From Sphingomonas glacialis (GTDB lineage Bacteria; Pseudomonadota; Alphaproteobacteria; Sphingomonadales; Sphingomonadaceae), in assembly GCF_006439055.1 (NCBI RefSeq), contig NZ_RCZC01000009.1:125993-189992 (forward strand): a DNA stretch of 64,000 nucleotides. The letters run 5' to 3'. Position numbers and translations under genes: made by a program. Under the pieces are notes generated by a model that made no database searches, had not been told where the DNA came from, and worked only from the letters and a program-made list of their open reading frames with translations. Positions 1-8,113 of the stretch are shown here, in pieces. The stretch's first letter is position 1. The number at the start of each line of letters is the position of its first letter.

Positions 1-23
1 CGGCCGCTGTGAGGGGGCGGTGC

Positions 24-288
24 TTAGAGCGCGGTCAGCAGGACGCCGAGCCCGAGCACCACGCCCGGCGCGTTGGCGAGCACGATCGGCCAGTCGCGTT
101 TTTCGCGCGCAAAGCCTTAGGTCACCCACGATGCGCAATTGACGATCGTAGCGATCGGCTGGAGCACCGAGCCTTTCTCGCCGGCGAGGTTGAGCCGGAT
201 CTGGTCGATATTAGGACAGGTACATGGCAATGGCGATGGCGGTCGCGGTGGCGATCCAGCCGAGCATGCGGAGGTGGCGGTCGGTCAT
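24..288 (-). pseudogene. SemiSWEET-like small sugar transporter, broken
   Basis: Read on the minus strand from an ATG at 288, the product begins MTDRHLRMLGW, runs through a first membrane helix, and after repair ends in a second conserved block with DWPIVLANAPG and a hydrophobic tail, about 87 residues in all. That is the length and layout of SemiSWEET three-helix transporters. Two lesions are visible: an extra base near 211 that shifts frame after MYLS, and an in-frame TAA at 117-119 where a Tyr codon would fit (WVT-stop-GF). Family assignment rests on the WPI-x-x-AN-type motif and size and is moderately sure. No functional protein is expected. Confidence 0.55.
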
Positions 289-417
289 CGCCGTCGAACG
301 AGCCTGCTGGTGGAACGATCCGCGATCCGAATGCACCCATGGCTTTCGCAGACCGGCTCGACACCGTATGGCCCGGCTGCTCGGCCATCCCCGGCCGCGG
401 CATGAAGGAGCGCAGCG

Positions 418-1101
418 ATGGTGCCGCGGGAATTGATCGACAGCGCGCAGATCCCCGGTGGGGACGTGATGACGCTGTACCGCCGCGGCGCGGACTTCAT
501 GATCGTGGTCGATCGCAACGAATTGATGAGCACGCGGATGAATGGCTCCGAAGAGGCGCTCGGCACGCTGGCGTGCGAGCGGATCGTCAGCGTGGCGGCG
601 CCGCGGGTGCTGATCGGCGGATACGGCATGGGTTTCACGCTGCGCGCGGTGCTCGGGCAGGTCGGGCCGAAGGCCGAGGCGACGGTTGCCGAGCTGGTGC
701 CCGAAATCCTCGCCTGGGCGCGCGGGCCGATGGCGGCGGTGACTGCCGGGTGCCTCGACGATCCGCGGACGCGTGTGTTCGAGGGCGATGTTGCCGCGGC
801 GATCGCGGCGGGCGCGAGCGAGGGGGCAGGGGGCTATGATGCGATCCTGCTCGATGTCGACAACGGCCCTGACGGGCTGGTGCGCGCGGAGAACAACCGT
901 CTGTATGCGCCGCGCGGGCTGAAGATCACGCGCGACGCGCTGCGGCCGGGCGGTGTGCTCGCAGTGTGGTCGGCCGGGCCCGATCCGCGCTTCGTGACCC
1001 GGTTGAAGGGTGCCGGCTTCCATGTCGAGGAGGTCGTCGTCAAGGCGCGGCAGAACGGCAAGGGGCCGCGCCACGTGATCTGGTTCGCGACGCGCGGGTA
1101 G
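418..1101 (+). CDS. Spermidine synthase-like methyltransferase-fold protein
   Basis: The 227-residue product has the Rossmann-type core of the spermidine synthase/SAM-methyltransferase superfamily: a glycine-rich VLIGGYGMGFTLR loop near residues 62-74, an acidic AELVPEI strand end, and YDAILLDVDNGP near residue 140. It lacks the N-terminal domain of true spermidine synthases, so polyamine synthesis is not assured; a small-molecule transferase role is equally possible. The ATG at 418 follows an AAGGAG about seven bases upstream. It stands between a dead transporter gene and the decayed gene transfer agent cluster, and is itself intact, suggesting it is still under selection. Confidence 0.7.
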   Translation: MVPRELIDSAQIPGGDVMTLYRRGADFMIVVDRNELMSTRMNGSEEALGTLACERIVSVAAPRVLIGGYGMGFTLRAVLGQVGPKAEATVAELVPEILAWARGPMAAVTAGCLDDPRTRVFEGDVAAAIAAGASEGAGGYDAILLDVDNGPDGLVRAENNRLYAPRGLKITRDALRPGGVLAVWSAGPDPRFVTRLKGAGFHVEEVVVKARQNGKGPRHVIWFATRG

Positions 1102-1138
1102 CCGCGCGACCCTTGACCGGACGTTCTGCGTAGAGCGC

Positions 1139-1185
1139 GGGCCCTCCCCCAGCCCCTCCCGCAAGCGGGAGGGGAGCAAGAAGGG
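1139..1185. repeat. GC-rich palindrome ahead of the GTA cluster
   Basis: The stretch holds a perfect inverted repeat, CCCCTCCCGC with GCGGGAGGGG around a short AA centre, embedded in further C- and G-runs. It resembles the extragenic palindromic elements seen at 4.4, 60.8 and 62.7 kb and lies between two genes, where such elements commonly act as transcript ends. Confidence 0.5.
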
Positions 1186-1210
1186 GCGGGGAAAGAAGCA
1201 GGAGATCTGC

Positions 1211-2345
1211 ATGAAATTGTTCGGTCGCAAGGCCGGGCGCGATGAGTCGCGTCCGGTGCCCGAGCGTGCGCGCACGCGCTTCGTCGAGGGGGCGGGGGCG
1301 GTGCCGGCGAGTTACCAGGAACAGGTGCGCGCGCTGTATCTGCGCAACGCCGTGGCGCAGCGTTCGGTGCGGATGCTCGCCGATGCGCTCCGCGAGGCGC
1401 CGCTCGGCGGGACGCCCGAGCTGGTGCGGCTGGTGCAGGTGCGCTCGGGCGGGCAGGCGCTGACCGCGACGCTTGCCGCGCAGCTGCTGCTCCACGGCAA
1501 TGCCTATGTGCAAATGCTGACCGATGCGCAGGGAGGGGCTCGCCAAGCTGTTTGCGCTGCGGCCCGAGCGGGTGACGGTCGAGCCCAATGCGGGCGGGTG
1601 GCCGGTCGCGTATCGCTACGGCGTGGGGGGCGCAATCGGTGCGGCTGATGGCGGACCAGCCGCGGCCGCAGATCGTCCATATCAAGGCGTTCCATCCGCT
1701 GGATGATCATTATGGGCTCGGCTGTCTGGGGGCGGCGGCTGGCGCGATCGCGTTGCACAATGCGGCGGCGGCATGGAACACCGCCTTGCTCGACAATGCC
1801 GCGCGGCCGTCGAGCGCGTTGGTCTATGATCCGGGCGACGGATTCTGCGCTGTCGCGCGAGCGGTTCGCGCGGTTGCGCGACGAGCTCGATGCGAGCTTT
1901 GTCGGTGCACGCAATGCCGGGCGGCCGATGCTGCTCGAGGGAGGGGCTCAAATGGCAGGCGCTGAGTTTGACGCCGGCGGATCTCGATTTTGCGGAGATG
2001 AAGGCGGCGGCGGCGCGCGAGATCGCGTGCAGTTTCGGGGGGCCGCCGATGCTGTTGGGGCTGCCGGGCGATGCGACCTACGCCAATTACAAGGAAGCCA
2101 ATCGCGCACTGTTGCGTCAGGCGATTCTGCCGCTGGCGGGCACGATCTGCGCGGGGCTGGCGCAGGGCGTGGAGAGGTGGATCGCCGGGGCGGCGCTGCA
2201 GGTCGATCTCGACCGCGTGCCCGCGCTTGCCGAGGATCGCGAGCGATTGTGGTCGCAGGTCGGCGCGGCGGAGATCCTTTCGCGCGACGAGAAGCGCGCG
2301 ATGGTCGGGATCGGACGCGCGCTGCCGGCGGGTGAGGACGCTTAG
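1211..2345 (+). pseudogene. GTA/HK97-type phage portal protein, four frameshifts
   Basis: The product starts MKLFGRKAG after an AGGAGA ribosome site and, when frames are joined, reads as a full portal protein of about 375 residues: RNAVAQRSVRMLADAL, then LLLHGNAYVQ, LFALRPERV, IVHIKAFHPLDDHYGLG, a long AEMKAAAAREIACSFGGPP block and a C-terminal AILPLAGTIC helix. These blocks are typical of gp3-like portals of gene transfer agents. The reading frame changes at about 1530, 1630, 1840 and 1950, each time in the same sense (net plus one). The second lies in a G-run, and the first and last in similar AGGGAGGGGCT contexts. In a working GTA the portal forms the DNA-entry ring of the head. The terminase that should precede it is absent. 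Confidence 0.85.
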
Positions 2346-2357
2346 AAAGGACATTCC

Positions 2358-2672
2358 ATGACAGTCGCAGATGGCGCGGTGCTCGCGCAGTTGATGGCGC
2401 AGGGCGCGAGTGCCGGCGCCGACCTCGCTACGCTGCGCGCGATCGCCGAGGAAGCGGGCGAGCTGGCGGCGGCGCGCGCGCTTGCGCGGCTCGGGCTCGA
2501 CGATGCGGCGGCGGCGAAGGACATGGCCGAGCTGCGCGATCTGCTCGGCGCGTTGCGCGACGCGAAGCGTTCGGTGTGGAAGGCGACGATGGGCTGGGTG
2601 ATGCGGATCGGCGGTGCGCTGTTGCTGACCGGGCTGGCCGCGAAGTTCGGCTTCTGGGACTGGGTGATATGA
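2358..2672 (+). CDS. DUF6127-like GTA-associated small membrane protein
   Basis: This 104-residue intact gene sits between portal and prohead protease, where sphingomonad gene transfer agent clusters carry a small protein of this type. The first 70 residues are Ala-rich amphipathic helix; one hydrophobic segment follows (MRIGGALLLTGLAAKFGFW, roughly residues 80-100). The ATG at 2358 follows GAAAGGAC. The stop overlaps the start of the protease gene (ATGA), so the two were co-translated. Its family name is given from position and appearance and is moderately sure. It is the only gene of the GTA block without a visible lesion. Confidence 0.6.
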   Translation: MTVADGAVLAQLMAQGASAGADLATLRAIAEEAGELAAARALARLGLDDAAAAKDMAELRDLLGALRDAKRSVWKATMGWVMRIGGALLLTGLAAKFGFWDWVI

Positions 2673-3107
2673 GCCTGCGCTTTGCCGGCTATGCCGCGGT
2701 GTTCGACCGGGTCGACCGCGGCCGCGACGTGATCCGCGCCGGCGCCATCGCCGATCTGCCGGCGCGTGTTCCCTTGCTGTGGCAGCATCGCGGGGGTGCG
2801 ATCGGCGCGGCCGAGCGGATCGCGACCGACACGCGGGGGCTGCGCGTGATCGGGCGGATCGATCGACGATGCGCGCGTCGCGGCGCTGGTGCGCAGCGGG
2901 GCGCTGGCCGGGCTGTCGATCGGCTATCGCGCGGTCGCGGCACGGCGGCGCGGCAGCGTGCGCGAGCTTGCCGCGCTCGATCCGGTCGAGGTCAATTTGG
3001 TCGCCGCAACGATGCAGCCCGCCGCACGGGTGCATCTCGTCACGGAGCATGGTACAGTCTGCGCTCCAGACATGGTTCCCGATCCTCGGCGGCCGCGCGC
3101 GGACTGA
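2669..3107 (+). pseudogene. HK97-family prohead protease, frameshifted
   Basis: The product begins MSLRFAGYAAVFDRVDRGRD and, after frame repair, continues DDARVAALVRSGALAGLSIGYR and a C-terminal VNLVAATMQPAARV. These are the beta-strand and GLSIGYR elements of the phage prohead (U35) protease that matures the capsid. A four-base tandem duplication of ATCG near 2862 breaks the frame after about residue 64. The start overlaps the preceding gene's stop. Without repair only a truncated protein without the catalytic half would be made. Confidence 0.8.
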
Positions 3108-3118
3108 AGGATACGATC

Positions 3119-3316
3119 ATGGCTGAAGGCACCATCAAGCGGCTGACCGACAAGGGTTTCGGCTTCATCGCCGACGCATCGGGCAACGACATGTTCTTCC
3201 ACATGTCGAGCGTCCAGGGCGTGCGCTACGAAGATCTGCGCGAAGGCGAGAAGGTCACGTTCGACGTCGGCCAGGGGCCGAAGGGCCCGCGCGCGGAGAA
3301 CGTCTCGCAGGCGTAA
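3119..3316 (+). CDS. Cold-shock domain protein (CspA family)
   Basis: The intact 65-residue protein begins MAEGTIKRLTDKGFGFIA and carries both nucleic-acid-binding motifs of the cold-shock domain: KGFGFIA (RNP1, residues 12-18) and MFFHMS (RNP2, about residues 27-32). The family binds single-stranded RNA or DNA and melts secondary structure. A ribosome site GAAGGATAC precedes the ATG, and a strong terminator follows at 3353-3383, so the gene is a unit of its own between the protease and capsid remnants. It was either captured in the GTA locus or marks its rearrangement. Confidence 0.93.
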   Translation: MAEGTIKRLTDKGFGFIADASGNDMFFHMSSVQGVRYEDLREGEKVTFDVGQGPKGPRAENVSQA

Positions 3317-3352
3317 CTGTTAGCGGGGCTGCGGCCTCGTTTCGGACTGCCG

Positions 3353-3383
3353 GAGGGGCGTCGCGATTTCGGCGCCCCTTTTT
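3353..3383 (+). terminator. Rho-independent terminator of the cold-shock gene
   Basis: A GGGGCG arm at 3355-3360 pairs with CGCCCC at 3373-3378 and is followed at once by five T residues, about 40 bases after the cold-shock stop codon. Confidence 0.75.
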
Positions 3384-3401
3384 CGTGTCCGGCGTTGATT
3401 G

Positions 3402-3536
3402 GGTTCGCGCGGAGGCGCGGAGGACGCGGAGCTGTTCCGCGCGACCGGGCCTTTATCACCACTCCTGGCGGGCGATGACAGAGCGGCGGTGTTCACCTCT
3501 CCGCGTCCTCTGCGCCTCTGCGCCTCTGCGCGAACC
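3402..3536. repeat. Long inverted repeat with GCGCAGAGG-type arms
   Basis: The left arm (3402-3431) begins GGTTCGCGCGGAGGCGCGG and the right arm (3499-3536), read on the opposite strand, begins GGTTCGCGCAGAGGCGCAG and ends in the same AGGACGCGGAG. The right arm contains one extra 8-base GAGGCGCA unit. Together they span 135 bases and could fold into one large hairpin. It looks like a miniature interspersed element and fills much of the 326-base gap between the cold-shock and capsid genes. Confidence 0.6.
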
Positions 3537-3642
3537 CATCACCGCAGCGGCGCGCGCAGCGCCTGTTGCCGGGAGGCGTCGCGTTGGCGAGTTCAGGCCA
3601 GCCGGGCGTGAGCAATGGATTTCACAACCAAGGAGACCAAGC

Positions 3643-4424
3643 ATGACCGATACGCATGACGCGCTCGACGCCAGCTTTGCCGCGGAGGAGCGCGCGACCG
3701 TGGCGGTGCAGCGCCCGTTGCTCGCCGGGGCGCGAACGCCCGCGGAGGCGGCGTTCGAAGGGTTCCTGCGCTCGGGCGCGAGCGTGGAGCTGAAGGCGTT
3801 CACCGGGGTGACGGGGGATGCAGGCGGCTATGCCGTGCCGCGCAAGATCGACGCGGTGATCGACGCGACGTTGCAGGCGATCTCGCCGATCCACGCGGTC
3901 GCAAATGTCGTGAGCGTCGGCAGTGCGGGCTATCGCAAGCTCGTCACCACCGGAGGTGTGACGTCGGGCTGGGCGGCCGAAATCGATGCCCGCGCGACGA
4001 CCGCGATCCCGGTTTTCACCGAGATCGCGCCGCCGATGGGCGAGCTCTACGCCAATCCGAGCGCGAGCCAGGCGATGCTCGACGACGCGGCCTTCGATGT
4101 CGAGGCGTGGCTCGCCGACGAGATCGCCACCGAATTCGCACAGGCCGAGGGGGCGGCGTTCGTCAACGGATCGGGGGTCAACCGGCCCAAGGGCTTCCTC
4201 CAGGTGCCGATCGCCAACACGGCGGACGCGGCGCGCGCTTTCGGGACATTGCAATATCTGGCGAGCGGCGCGGCGGGGTATATAATCGCCGAGCGGACCG
4301 AAACGGCGATCCTGCGCGATCCCTACAGGAACAAGCCGTTCGTAAATTTTACGCGACCAAGCGCGTCGGCGGGTGCGTGTCGAATAGCGAGGCGATCAAG
4401 CTGCTCAAGTTCGCGGCGGCCTGA
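3643..4424 (+). pseudogene. GTA major capsid protein (HK97 gp5 type), internally deleted and frameshifted
   Basis: The ATG at 3643 follows AAGGAGACC. The first 210 residues match the N-arm and first half of an HK97-fold capsid (FTGVTGDAGGYAVPRKID, then NGSGVNRPKGFL, then FGTLQYLASGA). At about 4275 the sequence jumps in frame straight to the extreme C-terminal block (ERTETAILRDPYRNKPF), skipping the roughly 120 residues that normally lie between. A lost base near 4345 then shifts frame before the conserved end FYATKRVGG...LLKFAAA. The missing part includes much of the capsid core, so no functional head could be built from this gene. Confidence 0.85.
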
Positions 4425-4435
4425 AGGCAAGATGC

Positions 4436-4557
4436 GCCCCTCCCCTTCAGGGGGGAGGGGAGGGGAGGGGATGGGGGTGGGGCGGAGTCTCGCAGAGGGC
4501 AACGTCTCGGACTTCCCCACCCCAACCCCTCCCCTGAAGGGGAGGGGCTTTTCGCAA
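4436..4557. repeat. REP-like double palindrome, GGGGAGGGG type
   Basis: Two arms, 4436-4492 and 4512-4551, are inverted copies. Each contains its own palindrome CCCCTCCCCTTCAGGGGAGG followed by a TTGGGGTGGGG-type run, and a spacer carries CTCGCAGAGGGC. The same element, with a related spacer in opposite orientation, recurs at 62,725-62,831. It ends in GGGGCTTTT, which could terminate transcription. Confidence 0.7.
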
Positions 4558-4573
4558 CAGGCGGAGACCCCGG

Positions 4574-4788
4574 ATGATCGACGACAATGGCCCGGGCTCG
4601 GTGACGCTCGGGGGGATGACCGTGCGCTGGCGGTGGCGGCGGTGAAGGCGGTGCTGCGCATCGCGAGCGACGACGAGGATGCGCTGATCGCCGCCTTTGC
4701 CGAAAGCGCGTTGGGGTTGGCCGAACAGTTTACGGCAAAGGTGCTGAGCGCGAGATCGCCGATGGCGAGACGCGGGTCGCCGCATTAG
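4574..4788 (+). pseudogene. GTA head-tail connector (gp6-like), truncated
   Basis: After MIDDNGPGSVTLGG and a frame change near 4620, the frame reads AAVKAVLRIASDDEDALIAA followed by FAESALGLAEQFTAK. The DDEDALI...A helix is the hallmark start of gp6-type head-tail connectors. The remaining two thirds of the gene is missing. Within about 20 codons the DNA switches to sequence of a distant GTA gene (gp15). The frame runs to a stop at 4786-4788 with an unrelated tail. Confidence 0.6.
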
Positions 4789-6121
4789 CGCGCAGTGGCC
4801 GCGCTGGAAAGCGTGCGGTGCCAGCTCACGCTGTCGCACTACAATCCAGCGCGCGAGTACCAAATCGGTTTGCAGACAGCGCGGCGGCCGGGCGCCGGGC
4901 GGCGCGAGGATCAGGTCGAACTGCCCGCCGCGATCTACGCCGGCACCGCCAAGACGCTCGCCGCGGCGATTCTCGCGCGCGGCGCGGCGGGGCGCGAGCG
5001 GCGGACGGTTACGCTCGGCTGGGATGCGCTCGACGTTGTGCCGGGCGCCTGCGTGACGATCGCCGGGGTGGCGGGGGTGTGGCGCGTTACCGCATGGTTG
5101 CTCGAAAAAATGATGCTGTCGCTCGAGTGCGTCCGGCTGGCAGGCGGGGCGCTGCCGCTCGCGGCGAGCCCGGGGCGCGTGCTCGCGGCGCCCGATGTCG
5201 CGACGGGGCAAGACGCTGATCACGGCGTTCGAGAGCGTGCCGTTCGACGACGGCCTGCTGTCCGCGCCGCGCGTGACGATCGTCGCCGGGGGGACGCAGC
5301 CGGGCTGGCGCCTTTGCGGCGTTGCTCTACAGCCTCGACGGCGGCGCGCGCTGGAGCGCGCTCGGCTCGACCGCGGCGCCGGGGACGATCGGGCGGTTCG
5401 CAAGCGTGCCGGGGGCCGCATCGAGCGCGATCATCGATCATGCGCACGCGTTCGACGTCGATCTCGCTTACCCCGCGATGACGCTGGAAAGCGCCGACGC
5501 GGGTGCGCTCGACGCTGGCGCCAATCTCGCTCTGGTCGGCGATGAACTGCTGCAATTCGGCGTGGCGACTCAGCTCGGGCCGCTGCGCTGGCGGCTATTA
5601 AGGCTGTGGCGTGGGCGGCGCGGAACCGAGGCGGCGGTTGGCGCGCAGGCGATCGGCGATCGGTTCGCGATGATCGAGGCCGATACCGCGCTTTCGCTCG
5701 ATCTGCCGTTGGCAGAGCTCGGCGGCGAAGTCCGGATTCTGGCGACCGGGTCGGGGGATGTGGATGGGCCGGTGGCGACCAGCGTGACGCTGGGTGGCAC
5801 TTCGGTCCGACCACTGGCCCCCGTCCATTTGCGCTGGCGCGAGCACGGGGCGGGCGCTGTGCAGATTCCTTGGGTGCGGCGCAGCCGAAACGGCTGGCGC
5901 TGGAGCGACGGCATCGACGTCCCGATCGGCGAGGAGCGCGAAGTCTATCGCCTCACGCTCGTCCGCGGCGACGGCGGTGTGCGATCGTTCGAAACGGTGG
6001 AACCGAGCGTCGTGATAGCCCGGGACGTCCGGACCGGCGGGCGGTGCTGCACGTGGTGCAGATCGGCGCGGTTCGGGAATCGGCGAGCGCGACGGTCGCG
6101 CTGCCGGCGTGGCACGGATGA
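4752..6121 (+). pseudogene. GTA tail/baseplate megatron protein gp15, C-terminal fragment with frameshifts
   Basis: Joined frames give about 450 residues matching the C-terminal part of the large gp15-type host-contact protein: LSHYNPAREYQIGLQ, PGACVTIAGVAGVWRV, GKTLITAFESVPFDDGLL, SLDGGARWSALG, ANLALVGDELLQFG, LWRGRRGTE, RPLAPVHLRWREHG and WVRRSRNGWRW. Frame changes are seen near 5205 (extra G), 5310 (extra T) and 6025 (lost G). The N-terminal half, with the TIM-barrel-like and other domains, is absent, as are all genes between gp6 and gp15. The last codons are ALPAWHG then TGA. Confidence 0.75.
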
Positions 6122-6134
6122 TGGGAGACTTTGC

Positions 6135-6640
6135 ATAGGCGATCAGACGAGCACGCGGCTGGGCCTGCCCCTGCTGCAGGCGGGGCAGGCGCAGAAGGAG
6201 CTTACGCACAACGAAGCGCTGACGTTGCTCGACTTGGCAGTACAGCCGAGCGTCGAAGCGATTGCGCTCGACACCCCGCCCGCCGACCCCGCGCCGGATG
6301 CCTGCTGGATCGTCGGCACGGTTCCTACGGTGGCCTGGACGGGCCAGGCGCAAGCGCTGGCGGGTTGGACCGACAGCGGCTGGCGGTTCGTTCCGTCGCG
6401 ACCGGGAATGACGATGTGGAGCAAGGCCGATCAGGCCGAAGCGCGCTTCGACGGAACCCGCTGGACCGTCGGGACGATCGTTGCGTCGCCCCTTGTGCTG
6501 GGCGGTTTGCGATGCTCGGGCCACGGCGTCCGCATATTGCTGCACCTGCGAACGGAAGCGTGGTGGACACCGAGGCGCGCACGGCGTTGGGGGCGATTTT
6601 AGAGGCACTTCAATCGCTTGGTCTGATTGATGCGGCGTAG
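6135..6640 (+). pseudogene. DUF2793 GTA fibre-region protein, start codon lost and frameshifted
   Basis: The frame reads GDQTSTRLGLPLLQAGQAQK, then ELTHNEALTLLDLAVQ and CWIVGTVPTVAWTG, the signature of DUF2793 proteins that close GTA clusters. The codon at the expected start is ATA (6135-6137), six bases after a good GGGAGA ribosome site, where ATG would be expected. A second lesion near 6505 (one base lost) shifts frame before the conserved end AMLGPRRPHIAAPANG...ILEALQSLGLIDAA. The whole family is thought to form a GTA tail-tip or adhesion component. Confidence 0.75.
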
Positions 6641-6777
6641 CGTCGAAAACGACGTTGGTACCCGCTAAAGCTGTGTTAAATCGGCAACACCCCCGACATT
6701 TGTGCGCTTGCGTGGAAACCTTCCATTCGGTAGAGGGTTTGCGCTGTCCGAGTGACAACCAGATGAAGGGGATTTTT

Positions 6778-7905
6778 ATGCGGAAGCTAGCCGTTACCAT
6801 AGCGCTTGCCTCCACTGCTCTCGTTACCACACCAGCGCTTGCCCGGGATAAGTCCTGGTACGTCGGCGTCGATGGTGGTGCAGTGCTCGTGGAAGATATC
6901 AAGTTCGATATCAACAATGTGAAGAGCGCTGGTACTGTTGATCATCGTTACGGCTACGACGTCGATGGCGTGATCGGGTACGACCTTGGCATGTTCCGCC
7001 TTGAAGCCGAAGTCGGCTACAAGAGCAATTCGGTTGACGATTACCGTTCGTCGGTCACGACGCCGGGTCTCATCCCGTCGGGCGCAACGGGTAACTATCC
7101 CGCGGGCACGTACCAGTATGCTCGTGGTCGCACGACCGCACTGAGCTTCATGGTCAACGGCCTGGTCGACTTCGGTGACGATGACGGCATTCAGGGCTTC
7201 GTCGGCGGTGGTGTAGGTGTTGCACGCGTCAAGGAACGCTTTGGCATCAACAGCCTGCAGAACCTGCTCAACGACAGTGACACGGTCTTCGCCTATCAGG
7301 GCCTCGCTGGTGTTCGCGCGCCGATCACCAAGCATGTCGATGCGTCGATCAAGTATCGCTTCTTCACCGCCGACAACGTCAAGCTGGTCGACGTCGCGGG
7401 TCGTGGCTACAACGGTCGCTATCGTACGCACAGCCTGCTCGCAGGTCTGACGTACAACTTCGGCGAGCCTGCTGCTCCGCCGCCGCCGCCCCCGCCGCCG
7501 CCGCCTCCTCCCCCGCCGCCTGAGCCGGCGCCGGTTGTTGCGACGCCTTGCTCGCCTGGACCATTCATCGTGTTCTTCGAGTGGGACAAGTCGGACGTCA
7601 CCCCTGAGGCAGCGTCGATCCTGGACGGCGCGATCGCGCAGTACCAGAACTGCGGTAACGCGAAGGTCATGCTTGCTGGCTTCACCGACCGTTCGGGTAC
7701 GCCGAAGTATAACGTCGGTCTGTCGCAGCGCCGCAACGATGCGGTTCGTGCGTACATGACCGCCCATTCGATCCCGGATGGCTCGATCGCAACCGAAGCC
7801 TTCGGTGAAGATCCCGCCCATCTGCGCGTCCAGACCGCCGATGGCGTTCGCGAAGTGCAGAACCGTCGCGTGGAAGTGTCCTACGGTCCGGGTTCGGGCA
7901 ACTAA
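6778..7905 (+). CDS. OmpA family outer-membrane protein with beta-barrel and peptidoglycan-binding domain
   Basis: The 375-residue precursor has a signal peptide (MRKLAVTIALASTALVTTPALA, cut before RDKSWYVG), an eight-strand-type barrel to about residue 230, a run of some fifteen prolines as linker, and an OmpA-like C-terminal domain with FFEWDKSDVTPEA and LSQRRNDAVRAYM, which binds peptidoglycan. It should anchor the outer membrane to the wall and act as a small porin. The ATG at 6778 follows AAGGGGATTTTT. A strong terminator follows, so it is monocistronic. Codon use is even and highly expressed-like compared with the decayed GTA genes just upstream. Confidence 0.93.
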   Translation: MRKLAVTIALASTALVTTPALARDKSWYVGVDGGAVLVEDIKFDINNVKSAGTVDHRYGYDVDGVIGYDLGMFRLEAEVGYKSNSVDDYRSSVTTPGLIPSGATGNYPAGTYQYARGRTTALSFMVNGLVDFGDDDGIQGFVGGGVGVARVKERFGINSLQNLLNDSDTVFAYQGLAGVRAPITKHVDASIKYRFFTADNVKLVDVAGRGYNGRYRTHSLLAGLTYNFGEPAAPPPPPPPPPPPPPPPEPAPVVATPCSPGPFIVFFEWDKSDVTPEAASILDGAIAQYQNCGNAKVMLAGFTDRSGTPKYNVGLSQRRNDAVRAYMTAHSIPDGSIATEAFGEDPAHLRVQTADGVREVQNRRVEVSYGPGSGN

Positions 7906-7932
7906 ACCCAGACTCGACTTCGGTCAGAAATC

Positions 7933-7966
7933 GGGGAGATCGGCGCAAGCCGGTCTCCCCTTTTTT
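7933..7966 (+). terminator. Rho-independent terminator after the OmpA-like gene
   Basis: A 12-base arm GGGGAGATCGGC (7933-7944), loop GCAA, and arm GCCGGTCTCCCC (7949-7960) with a single G-T pair are followed by six T residues. Confidence 0.9.
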
Positions 7967-8113
7967 GTGCGCGGCTGACACGGGCGGGCGGCTGGGCGGC
8001 GATGGGTCGCACCAGGGTGGCAATGACGCTATGATCCGCTAGAGCAGCGCCTGTAGGGCGCGCTTCGGTGTGGTCCTAGACTGTCGTGCGCTCGCGAGAC
8101 TTGAGGATTTATC

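Noticed and set aside
3385..4788. Single 467-codon frame spanning capsid, REP element and connector
   Set aside because: The frame runs through a palindromic repeat and joins two unrelated genes by chance; the capsid starts at 3643 and should end at 4424.
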